From Epiperipatus broadwayi (lineage: Eukaryota; Onychophora; Udeonychophora; Euonychophora; Peripatidae), in the NCBI GenBank assembly GCA_028023455.1, contig JAQFVV010006341.1:682001-746000 (forward strand): a stretch of 64,000 nt of DNA, given 5' to 3'. Under the pieces are notes generated by a model. That model was not told the DNA's origin and searched no databases. It was given only the letters and a program-made list of their open reading frames with translations. The translations under genes were made by a program, and so were the position numbers. Below are positions 45,834-55,572 of the stretch, in pieces. The stretch's first letter is position 1. The number at the start of each line of letters is the position of its first letter.

Positions 45834-46333
45834 NNNNNNNNNNNNNNNNNNNNNNNNNNNNNNNNNNNNNNNNNNNNNNNNNNNNNNNNNNNNNNNNNNN
45901 NNNNNNNNNNNNNNNNNNNNNNNNNNNNNNNNNNNNNNNNNNNNNNNNNNNNNNNNNNNNNNNNNNNNNNNNNNNNNNNNNNNNNNNNNNNNNNNNNNNN
46001 NNNNNNNNNNNNNNNNNNNNNNNNNNNNNNNNNNNNNNNNNNNNNNNNNNNNNNNNNNNNNNNNNNNNNNNNNNNNNNNNNNNNNNNNNNNNNNNNNNNN
46101 NNNNNNNNNNNNNNNNNNNNNNNNNNNNNNNNNNNNNNNNNNNNNNNNNNNNNNNNNNNNNNNNNNNNNNNNNNNNNNNNNNNNNNNNNNNNNNNNNNNN
46201 NNNNNNNNNNNNNNNNNNNNNNNNNNNNNNNNNNNNNNNNNNNNNNNNNNNNNNNNNNNNNNNNNNNNNNNNNNNNNNNNNNNNNNNNNNNNNNNNNNNN
46301 NNNNNNNNNNNNNNNNNNNNNNNNNNNNNNNNN
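45834..46333. other. Assembly gap, 500 N
   Basis: Exactly 500 N, suggesting a scaffolding placeholder or fixed-size gap. The sequence before it (45735-45833) has no counterpart after copy 2, and it is followed by AAAAAAATAAAAAAATAATAATA. Confidence 0.99.
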
Positions 46334-46346
46334 AAAAAAATAAAAA

Positions 46347-47521
46347 AATAATAATATATATTATATAGTAGAATAAAAAGTTAAAAGGTTTTTAAAATTA
46401 TAATAAATAATTTAAAAAATAAACTAAACTAATATAAAATAAATGTGGATAGAATTAATTATGAGTAAAGAAATAAAATGGGAAATGATTATTTATAATG
46501 GTCAGGTAAAAATGTATGTTTTATTTGTGAATTTAATTGTGTATATGAAGGTGTATAAAATGTATTAATTGTATAATTATATATTTGAATATTGTAGCTC
46601 TGATGATGACTTCAAGACAGTTGAAGTTTTCATATAAAAAATTGTATTGTTAAAGTGTTTAAGGAAGTTATAAATGGTATATGTAAAAGTAGAAATCAAT
46701 ATATAAGGAAAGAAAGAAAATATATATATATATTAATTCTAATATTCTCACAGATAAATGATGAATTTATACTATTATTTCCAGGAGCTTCCATGATGTT
46801 TCAATACAATGTTCCTCAGGGCATTTTCTTTCTCAAATCATAAGAATGTATGTGGTGAGATTTAAAATCATTTTTTTTCCTTTGTTATTTTCTCTTCACA
46901 ATCTTAAATTCTTTTAGTTGAGAAGTTTTAAAAAATATTTTATTCTCCAATAACTTTTTTCAAATATTATTAATTTTGTTTAATTCACATTTAGCCATAT
47001 AACTTGTTAATAAGATAGAGATAAGCTTTACTTTTTTGCTTAAAGGCAATCTAAATTAATAACTTCCCTTAGCAATCTCTGATCATAATGTTCAATTTTT
47101 GCCAGAATGTTTTATTAAAATTGATATCATGATTAGATAATTTAATGTGACTAAATGACTGGTGAATTAGATTTTTCTCTAACTCAAAATTTTATCACTA
47201 GTATTTTTTAATTTATCTCTTATCTGACTTTGTGCCCAAGGACCTGTTTGCTATTATGTCATTATAGAAAATCATTTCCATTCTAAAATTAAAAATAACT
47301 TTTAATTTTAACTAATTAACAGCTTTTTTAAAAAATCTTTTATATTAAAACCATTTTGTTTTTAGATTTTTAACTTTAAATAATTATATAATTAGTTTGC
47401 CATCTGTGCATTATATAATAAAATTTTATTGAATTCTTTTATATATATTTCTATTTGAGAGTGATTTTTTCACTTTTATTTGAAAGGGATGTAACGGGGT
47501 ATATACGTATACCGTTATATA
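46347..47521. repeat. Gap-flanking duplication, copy 2
   Basis: Direct repeat of 44576-45733 on the far side of the gap. Both end at the ATATACGTATACCGTTATAT tract, after which copy 1 runs into GTGACGGTCAG and copy 2 into a LINE fragment. Confidence 0.9.
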
Positions 47522-47530
47522 TATATATAT

Positions 47531-48010
47531 AAGTAAACAGAATATTGGGTGTGAGTTAATTTATAATAGCAAGGAAAGTACTTTACTGTTTAAGGCTCAA
47601 ACAGGATCTTTAGCAACAACAGAATATGCACTTAAATGGAAAAATATGCTGCAAGTTATGTAAGGAAGGTATGGAAAATATTAGGCATCTGTTAATTGAA
47701 TGTAATGTTTACAAGCAGAAAGGGTACAAATAATGAAGTCGTGGGAAAATAAATATAAACAAAGGGATTATACAGAAAGTAGGTTCTTGGTTTTTATGTT
47801 GGGAAAAGATAAGGGGAATTTAGATATAAAGGCCACACAGTTGACAAAGATTATGTTGTAGAAATGAGATGGAACAGGATAGAGAAGAATATGGGAAAAA
47901 CTTAGGGTGGGAATGGAGAAGCAGTTAATAGGTAGTGGATGAGAGATTTCCAACACTGATAAAGGAGAAGCCACAGTACACGACATCACATTACAAGAAA
48001 TTGTCAATAA
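47531..48010 (+). pseudogene. LINE 3' fragment on the plus strand
   Basis: Same family as L1-L4 but in the opposite orientation: NRILGVSLFIIARKVLY-like frame, FKAQTGSLATTEYALKW, then the zinc-knuckle region (CKLCKEGMENIRHLLIECN, broken by frameshifts) and the 3' tail ending GTACACGACATCACA at about 47990. 5'-truncated. Confidence 0.65.
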
Positions 48011-48439
48011 CTATGCATTTTAGTTTACCAAAGTCATAGTTTTGAATTTAAACACTTACTAATAATTGATGCAGACTAATTTTACAGATTTTTGGTACGA
48101 CATTCATATTTTTACTATTTTAGTATTAATCAACGTCAGACTCGAATCATATCATTTTCTGTATTAGCATTTCAGTATAAGAAATGATTTTTATGACATA
48201 ATTTTATAGCAGAAAGTGTCGAATCTTTATTGGAAAATTTTCTTCATATTAAATTTTAAAAATTTACCAAGATATTTGCTTGCCAAGTATTTAAAATTTC
48301 ATCTAGTTGCTTTACTTTCTTTTTGATCATCATCAGTTATATATCAAAAAACAGATCCTTTGCACTAAAGCAGGTCTTATTATTTCTTAAAATTTTATGG
48401 TTATTTACACTCAATTAAAATATTTTTCAAAATTTGTCT

Positions 48440-49560
48440 CTAAATATCACCCAATTCAATTCATTGTCTACATAATAATTTCTTCAAAAATTATCTTTCT
48501 TATTCTTTTTGATACAGCTAAGTTTACAATCTTGCCTTCTCTATTCTTCAAATCTGCATCTCTCAAACCTCCAATTTCTTCAACTTTTTCTAATTGTCCA
48601 TCTTTCTACCACATAAAATCATACTCCAAATAAAATGGAAAGTTCTTTCATAGACCTAAATTCACATGTTAGGTTTTAATCTTCATTAAACTTTAGTTTA
48701 ACTATTGCAATTTTCATCTAATTTCTTTAGTACACTTCCATAATCAATTATCTAACTGCCAAATATTCAAAAGCATTGGACTGCTCTATAATTTTCTAAT
48801 GAATAACATTTTTTTCTTTCTATATGTTCTATCAGTCCTATGCAGTATTTTATTAAGTTCATCAGTATTGGCAGCTACCCTAAAAAAATGTAACTTTCTA
48901 CATCTTTATTAAAATAATGTCCTTTATCAATATGTTTAAATACATATTAATAAAATAGAAGATGACATCCCTGCTTGTTTTTATTTATTACTCAGTTTAA
49001 TCCATATGGGTAATGGATGTTATAAAAAACCATTGTAGAAGTGCTGTAAGTATTGATGTATAATAAGATTAAAGGTTCAACCTGTTATTTTCCATTTGTT
49101 GAACCTTTAATCTTGTTATACATGAATGTCTATAGACCCTCTGTTTTTTAATAACATTCATTACTCAGTTGATCATTGGTGTTTTAGGTCAAATTGGTGC
49201 ATTAGTGTTATGAATCATATGGATGAAACAACCTGGATGTCATTTATAAATGTAGCACACAAAAATCTTCATTTTAACATATCGTCTAATTCACATACAA
49301 TTTTTTGAAAAATGACTTTTCTTCATGTCTCCATCTTTATTTTTTTAATATATTTCACTCTACCAAATACTTTTTCAAAATCTATAAAACAAATATTAAT
49401 TTCTCTTTCTCTATATATAATAACTGGATCATTAAACTTCAAAATGCTAGTTATATAAATAGAACATTCTCTAGTATCAAAGTAATCTATGTTCAACCAA
49501 AAAATAAATCAAATTTTAATCGCCATTCAAGATCTTATATGAATATAAGATTTTATCAAG
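48440..49560 (-). pseudogene. LINE reverse transcriptase remnant
   Basis: On the minus strand near 49410-49360, INICFIDFEKVFGRVKYI matches the IDFEKAFDRV motif of non-LTR reverse transcriptases. Downstream, ~48630-48440 reads VEEIGGLRDADLKNREGK in an open frame of unclear origin. Decayed. Confidence 0.45.
49062..49126. repeat. Small perfect hairpin
   Basis: ATAATAAGATTAAAGGTTCAAC and its complement GTTGAACCTTTAATCTTGTT... enclose a ~17 bp loop, with one mismatch in about 24 bp. No motif inside and no clear target duplication. Confidence 0.6.
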
Positions 49561-50381
49561 AGCTAATATTAAATCATACATAAATATCCTTATACTTTTA
49601 TTCAAAATGACTTAAAATTTAAATTTCACAATTTCAGGGTTAATTTAAAGTCAATTTCATAATCTTGTAAATAAACACTCAAATTCAAATTACACAGTGC
49701 TAATAATATTTAACAAGTGATTCAATAAAATTCAAAGCATTAGCTATATAAATAAGCCCTAATAAAATATCAATCTAATCTGTATTCAGTGAAGTCCTTG
49801 GATAGCAAGAGGATATTCATTTTTTGTTTGTAACAGATTACCTTGATTCTAAGTCATTTTGACATTTATTAATCCAGTTACATACTATTAGAGCTGTATA
49901 ATTTATATATGTCATATTTAAAATGAATAAAAATTAACTGTATTGTGAATTTAAATTTTAAGCTGAAGTTGTCAGGACAAAACTGATTTGACATTCACTT
50001 TAATAAAATATTTTTTGTAATGTAAATTCTAATAAGATCATGGCAAATGAAAGTGAATTCATCTTAACACTGAAATTTATTAATCCAATTATCATGTATT
50101 AGTGTTGCATAAGATAATAGCCATATACATATAAAAAATAACTTACTTTGCATATTATTTTTGATGGATTACTCACTAAATCTGCATGATTCTTATCCAG
50201 TAGACATATTGTTGTATTAAATAAGTATTGTTTTAAAATTTAGTGACTATATAGTGCATTCATGCATTATATCTATATAAAATTGTATACTAATAATTAT
50301 ATATTGAAGCCTTTAATTAATTAATATATAAATATATTAATGAATTACATAATGGTAATGTATCATTCTAATTAGTTTCAG

Positions 50382-50504
50382 AAATGGCCAAGAAATGTTT
50401 TAGGCCATGTTGAATATACCTTATATAAAACTTATTTTCCTAATACTGCAATCAAGTGGAAAAATATGCAGATCAGATGTAATGCAGAAAAATTATTTCT
50501 ACCT
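50382..50504 (+). CDS. GXYLT: GXYLT exon 3
   Basis: 41 codons in phase 0, reading KWPRNVLGHVEYTLYKTYFP, then NTAIKWKNMQIRCNAEKLFL, then P. It aligns with the GXYLT stretch containing YTLYPI-FP and the W-----PC--QRLFLP segment that precedes the donor-binding strand. Acceptor TTAGTTTCAG and donor GTAAGT. It is too short and lacks an in-frame ATG at its start, so simple ORF calling overlooks it; I identified it from the missing segment between exons 2 and 4. Confidence 0.88.
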
Positions 50505-50613
50505 GTAAGTTGTCTTTCAAATTTTTGATATTGTTAATAAATTGACTGAAATAAATGGTTTAAATTTGTTGAATATTTTACCAACCCTGCTATAATTTTA
50601 TTGCTATTTTTAG

Positions 50614-50806
50614 GAAATTCTAAAGCAAACAGATTCAATAATATATGTTGACAGTGACACCATTTTCCTACAACCAGTTGAATATTTGTGGCAATATTTT
50701 TATCACATGACTGATGAACATTTAGTAGCCATGGTATCAGAACAGGAAGACAGCGAATCAAGCTACTATAGTACTGAATGTAATCACCCGTACTATTTAC
50801 CCTATG
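50614..50806 (+). CDS. GXYLT: GXYLT exon 4 (DxD metal-binding motif)
   Basis: Encodes EILKQTDSIIYVDSDTIFLQ, PVEYLWQYFYHMTDEHLVAM and onward to HPYYLPYG. YVDSDTIFL carries the DxD motif (Asp-Ser-Asp) that binds the metal and UDP-sugar in GT8 enzymes; GXYLTs typically have YVDTD-LFL. AM-SE-E and HPYY-P-G also match family landmarks. Acceptor TATTTTTAG, donor GTGAGA; one base is left over and completed by exon 5 (G+GT, Gly). The intron before it is only 109 bp. Confidence 0.94.
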
Positions 50807-51034
50807 GTGAGATTCCAACCAGTATTATATATCATTTTATAAAATCCTATCATTTCTTAGATTATTTAGATAAGTATGTATTGTACATCTTATATTTTTT
50901 CATAAAGTTTTGTAAAACTGTATTTTCTGAAAATGTTTCTTTATAAATCACAGCTTTTAAGATGACATAACTATTCAAAAAATAATAAAAAGTCATATAT
51001 CCCATGACCCCATTTCTTTTTTTAAGCTTGTAAA

Positions 51035-51548
51035 ATATAAACAAAGAGTTTTGCTAATTGCTGAACAAACTTTGTGATAAATGCTAACCAAGAAAACGCA
51101 TTTAAAATATCTCTATGAGAAACCACACTCAATCCCCCGACCAATGGTTTCATGCTTTGGCACTCCTCAGAGAGGTGCTAGAATAATTACTGACACTAGA
51201 TCTAAAAATACCATCCCAAAGCCAGCATTTATCTAAGTTTTAACCATTGAGTAGAAAATCTGAAATTTTCAGACACTTAAATGTCTTAGATAGCTGGGTT
51301 TGAAAACATTTAAGTGTCTGAAAATTTCAGATTTTCTACTCAATGTTAACACTTAGATAAATGCTGGCTTTGGGTTGGTATTTTTAGATCTAGGGTCTAA
51401 AACTATCCTAATGCCACTCTGTGGAGTGCCAAAGCATGAAACCATTGGTCAGGGGATTGGATGTGGTTTCTGATAGATATTTTAAATGCTTTCTCTTGGT
51501 TAGCATTTATCACAAAGCTTGTTGCGCAACTAGCAAAGCTCTTTGTTC
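51035..51548. repeat. Long palindrome, ~245 bp arms, ~20 bp spacer
   Basis: 51035-51283 and 51302-51548 are reverse complements with few mismatches (e.g. AAAATCTGAAATTTTCAGAC near the centre, CCAATGGTTTCATGCTTTGG further out). No hammerhead core, ORF or resemblance to families A-C. Possibly a hairpin transposon or another inverted-dimer retroelement. Confidence 0.8.
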
Positions 51549-53552
51549 ACATAACTATTGCTTTGTGTTGTCAGTAGTTTGAAATTGTTGAGTATCTATA
51601 TTGGGATTGACTAAGCTCCCTTTAACTGTCAATAATTGCATAAACATTAGCAAACTATAAAGAAATAAAATGAACCACTTATTTCTGAGCTTTTGATGAT
51701 AATTAACATAGTTTTGTCAGCCGTATTGAAATTTAAAAATGAATATAACATTTAAAATAGACATTATGGCATGATTGGAAAAAAACTATGTTTATAATCC
51801 AAACTCAATAAATAGATCTATTCTATTTATTTAATAAAAAGGTATGTAGATATTTACAGCTAAAGGGAGCCTAAGTTCAACACTTATATTATTACAAATA
51901 CAGTAATTTAATGCTTTATGTAATATTTATCCAATTAAATATGAATTGAATGTATATATTTTTTTAAATTGACTTAAAAAATAGTTTTATAATCTAAAAA
52001 ATTTATAATTTCTTTTTCCAACTGTAGATAATTTTACTATCTTAGTTCTTTCACTCATCTCATTCTGGCTGCTTGGAAAAACATACATCATATTCCAATA
52101 AGCATTCAATATTCGCTCATCAAGCCAAGATAGAAGCAAACAATGATAAAATCTTAATATATTAGTTGCCTAGGAGATAAAACCAACCTTAATATAAACT
52201 TTTTATTGTTAAATATCTTTAGTAAAGTGACAGGATTTTGAAAATGTTATCATTATTTGCAATAATGCATAAATATTTTAAACAATACAAATATTAACCA
52301 ATAATACTAACACAATCTTCAATTTATTATTGAAGACTCTTTTATTATATACAAGCATGCAAAAATAATTGCTAGTTTTGACGATCTAATAGATTACTTT
52401 AGAATTTCTCCATTACTTAAAAATTACTTTTTTCAGGTAGTCGATGAGTTTTGAAGAAGTCTAAACTGATGGATAATCAAAGCTACCTTATGAAAGTGTA
52501 TTATAAAATATTTACATTATAATAATTGTGCAAAAGTGTTAATATTATTTGCTTATATTAGTATTAATGTAGCCAATGCAGAAAAGTTAGTGGAAGACTT
52601 TTTAATTTACAAACAACATTAACATCTTTGAATCTATTATACAGAATTTCTCAACGATTTCTTATAATACATATCTATAACCAGGTATTATAAATGATAA
52701 CTTGTGTTCTCTTAATAGCCAATAGAATTTTAAAGAATCCATTTCCTTAATAATACAGCTCAAGTTTTATTTATAAAAAAAAAAAACGGTTGTGTATTTA
52801 TAATACTGTCAAAAATGCACTTTGACAATGGATTACTAAAGTTTTCACTAGATGGCTCTGGATTTCATTAAAAAAAAATTCTCTTGAATGCAATATTTAT
52901 GAGGTGGTTAAATTTTACATAACCAAAATAAAATGCATAATCAAGTTCAGTAAATTAGAGCCATTAAACAAAATGAAAATTAAGAAAAACAGAGCTTAAT
53001 AAATTGTGTAACTTAAGAATATGCCTTGGATGCCATGGTTTAATTAAGATATTTATTTCTTGTATGTTATATATATATTTTAAATAATCTAATTTTTTAA
53101 GCAAATGAAAGTTTAAATGATTAATATATTGGTTTCTATATTAAAAATATTAAATTGTACATAAATGAAATATACACAGATCAAATTTAGCTACTGCCTG
53201 TGTATAAAACTACTAGGATTCCACAGTATTGATAATTTTTGTTTCACAATATTATGCCCAAATATCTTAACATACTAAACAAAATCTTTTCATTTGTGCA
53301 AAGCATAAACAACAATTAAAAGAATCAACAACAAAATAAATGTTTTTTTTATCAAATAAATGTGAATTATTAATCTTTTTGAATTTAAATAATTTTAATA
53401 TACATATTATACATGGGATGTATATATTGTACTGTTGTTATAATAGATAATAGTTAATTTTATATAAAAGAGATTGCAAAATATTGAAAAAGGCAAAAAT
53501 TAATATTTGCTGAAAAGAGTGTTCATGTGTACGATTATAATAATATATATTA

Positions 53553-53788
53553 TAAACGAGGCAAAACTCTCCATACAGTAGTGTCACCCTGTGCCAACCA
53601 GAGTAATCAATGGATGCCAGAAGGCTTGTGCATAAAATCCCTATCTAATGCCTGCTCATCCAATATCCCCAGACTAGTTTCTGGCATCCATTGATTACCC
53701 TGGTTGGCACAGGGTGGCACTACTGTATGGAGAGTTTTGCCTTGTTTATAAACAATTATGTGCTAGTATAAGAGATAATGATCATGTG
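53553..53788. mobile_element. Family A inverted dimer (A8), 14 bp target duplication
   Basis: Flanked by AATAATATATATTA (53539-53552 and 53789-53802), perfect over 14 bp, though low in complexity. The arms share copy-specific changes: CCTGTGCCAACCAGAG on the left and its exact complement on the right, where other copies have CAGTGCAAGCC. The hammerhead region is reduced to the stem III/stem I side at the centre. Confidence 0.75.
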
Positions 53789-53951
53789 AATAATATATAT
53801 TACTGCTGTTATGTAAATATTTTGTATTATATCATACAATTTATTTACCTATAAATTATATGAACAATATAGTTTTTTCTGAAGAAAGGTGCAATTAAGT
53901 AATAGAAAATTAATGTAATTTAAAGTTATTAAATTAACTATATTTATTTTT

Positions 53952-54450
53952 ATAATATTAATAAGCCAATAAGCTAATACACATGCGCTTTGCAGATGTC
54001 ACTATATAAATGAATACTCCCACTTTTTCAAACACAAGATAAAGTCTTTAAGAAAATATAGAATGAATCCATCTATATTTTCGACCAAACCGTATATGTA
54101 CGGGCAAATCTGAAGTGTTTGAAATGAAGAGCGTAAAATTATTAATTGATCACTTTAAATTACTTTTTTACTACGTAAATGAATGACGCCAATGAAATTT
54201 CTAGAATTTACGATACATCATTCTTATAATTAAACATATGTAAACAAGACATTATAAAGTGATCAATTAATAACTTCACGCTCTTCATTTCAAACACTTC
54301 AGATTTGCCCATACATATACGGTTGGGTCTAAAATATAGATGGATTCATTCTATATTTTCTTAGACTTTATCTTGTGTTTGAAAAAGTGGGAGTATTCAT
54401 TTATATAGTGACATCTGCGAAGTGCATGTGTACTAGCTTATTAATATTAT
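53952..54450. repeat. Long palindrome, ~210 bp arms
   Basis: Arms ~53952-54165 and ~54240-54450 are inverted copies (CACTATATAAATGAATACTC, GAAATGAAGAGCG), around a ~75 bp centre. It contains no CTGANGA-GAAA pair in the right spacing and no ORF. Confidence 0.75.
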
Positions 54451-54534
54451 AGATTATAAAAACATCGTGCTATATAAAAAAATAAATGTCTTGTTTATAT
54501 TTATTTTTGTTATGTTTATTACATATTAACTCAT

Positions 54535-54680
54535 CTATGCACTTTACTACAATGCTTTAATTACTACCCTGACAGTTTTATTTATATAAATGAAAGTTCT
54601 GAAGAAAATTGCTGGGACAATCGAAACTGTCAGGGTAATAATTAAAGCATTGTGAAACAGTAGTAAAGTGCACAGGTAAG
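54535..54680. repeat. Family C hairpin with hammerhead-like core (54.6 kb)
   Basis: Arms 54537-54578 and ~54627-54676 pair (GCACTTTACTAC, AATGCTTTAATTA, CCCTGACAGTTT). The plus strand has CTGAAGA (54599-54605), an ATTG/CAAT stem II with loop CTGGGA, GAAAC (54623-54627) and TGTCAG. The arms match the hairpin at 15.7 kb. Confidence 0.55.
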
Positions 54681-54769
54681 TTAATGTTATATATATTTGG
54701 CAATGCAATAAGATATGTTTATTATATGTATAAATGTTAATTTGAAAAAGGATTTGGAAAGATATATAT

Positions 54770-55125
54770 ACTTTAAGCCATTAAACATAACATGATCATT
54801 ATAAATATATTAAATAATGTCAATATTACCACATATTCTTTTAAATTCCCCAAGATGCATTTCATGCTAAACCAGCACTCATCAGATGGCCCAGGTCACC
54901 ATCTCTCTTATATATCTTTATTATATGAAAAATATTTATATTACATAATTACATTTTGAATTACAAGATCATCTTTTCTTATGCTTATACAAACTGTTAA
55001 AACAGTAGCAAAATTTCTCCATACATTAGTGTCACCTTGGGCAAGCTATAATAACCTTCTAGCATCTATTAATTACTATAGTTTGCACTAGGTGGAACTA
55101 TTGTATGGAGAAAAATGCTATTGCT
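54770..55125. mobile_element. Mosaic of family A and family B (A9), abutting a splice acceptor
   Basis: Starts with the A terminus (CCATTAAACATAACATGATC), then a B core on the minus strand (54892-54847), then a short A inverted dimer (54960-55125: TTCTCCATACATTAGTG, with its complement TATTGTATGGAGAAAA). The right end is ~35 bp before the acceptor of GXYLT exon 5. Confidence 0.6.
54847..54892 (-). ncRNA. Hammerhead-like motif, best-preserved B core
   Basis: On the minus strand: CCAT, intact CTGATGA (54885-54879), stem II GTGCT/AGCAT (5 bp with one G-U) with loop GGTTT, intact GAAA (54863-54860), TGCATC with an ATC cleavage triplet, then TTGG pairing with CCA of stem I. ATGCAT across stem III is self-complementary, as ACTAGT is in family A. 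This copy has all boxes and all three helices in some form. Confidence 0.55.
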
Positions 55126-55158
55126 ATGTGCCTCAAAGTAATTTTTCATTTTTCTTAG

Positions 55159-55320
55159 GTCTTAATGCAGGTTTGATTTTGATGAATCTAACACGGATAC
55201 GACAAATGAAGTCTCCAACATGGTTAAAATTAATTGACAGATACTATGAAAAATATAAGTCATCACCAATACATTTTTACGAACAAGGAATTTTTAATAT
55301 AATTTTTTATTTTTATAGGC
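55159..55320 (+). CDS. GXYLT: GXYLT exon 5
   Basis: Encodes GLNAGLILMNLTRIRQMKSP, then TWLKLIDRYYEKYKSSPIHF, then YEQGIFNIIFYFYRR. G-N-G-ILMN-TR-R is the acceptor-side landmark of GXYLT and related GT8 xylosyltransferases. The usual WGDQDL-N motif reads FYEQGIFN here, a departure from the family at a position normally acidic and conserved. Acceptor TTTTTCTTAG, donor GTAAGT; one base (C) is carried to exon 6. A family A repeat ends about 35 bp upstream of the acceptor. Confidence 0.93.
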
Positions 55321-55393
55321 GTAAGTAAATTAAACTGAGTTTTATAAAATAGAAAAGTAAAATGTATTAAAAAAACGATAACCTTTATTTTAG

Positions 55394-55572
55394 AATGGTT
55401 GTTGGAGTTGCCTTGTGAATGGAATTGGAGAACAGATCATTGCGAGAAGAAAGGAGCGAATGTTTGTTATTCAGCAGAAAAAAATGGAATAGCAATTGTG
55501 CATGGGAGTCGCGGAAGTTTCTTTCGTGCCAAATTCCCAACATTTAAAGCGATTTTCACAACTTTTGAAAAA
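55394..55572 (+). CDS. GXYLT: GXYLT exon 6
   Basis: Encodes QWLLELPCEWNWRTDHCEKK, GANVCYSAEKNGIAIVHGSR and GSFFRAKFPTFKAIFTTFEK. L-CEWN-RTDHC, the second Cys pair and I-HG-RG-F are characteristic of the GXYLT C-terminal half; the HG precedes the sugar-nucleotide pocket in GT8 folds. Acceptor TTATTTTAG, donor GTAAGC, phase 0 at the end. The intron before it is just 73 bp. With 1011 nt (337 codons) so far, about 60-80 C-terminal residues are missing; I found no convincing exon for them in 55573-64000. Confidence 0.93.

Larger units (their letters stand above)
25613..50381 (+). other. GXYLT intron 2 (24.8 kb)
   Basis: The largest intron here, holding LINE, PLE, family A and SINE-like insertions, the assembly gap and the flanking duplication (listed separately). 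Stretches without a recognised feature: 25.6-26.4, 30.8-32.6, 38.3-39.1, 39.4-42.1, 48.0-48.4 and 49.6-50.4 kb. Confidence 0.7.
50807..55158 (+). other. GXYLT intron 4 (4.35 kb)
   Basis: Holds four separate palindromic insertions: 51.0-51.5, 53.55-53.79 (A8), 53.95-54.45 and 54.53-54.68 kb, plus mosaic A9 next to the 3' splice site. 51.6-53.5 kb shows no gene; a short inverted pair (CTCCCTTTAACTGT at ~51617, ACAGCTAAAGGGAG at ~51857) is the only structure seen. Confidence 0.65.

Noticed and set aside
45661-46368. 235-codon ORF
   Set aside because: It reads straight through the 500-N gap, so the frame is meaningless.
54105-54145. CTGAAGTGTTTGAAA in the 54.0 kb palindrome as a hammerhead
   Set aside because: CTGAAGT does not fit CTGANGA and the spacing leaves no stem II.
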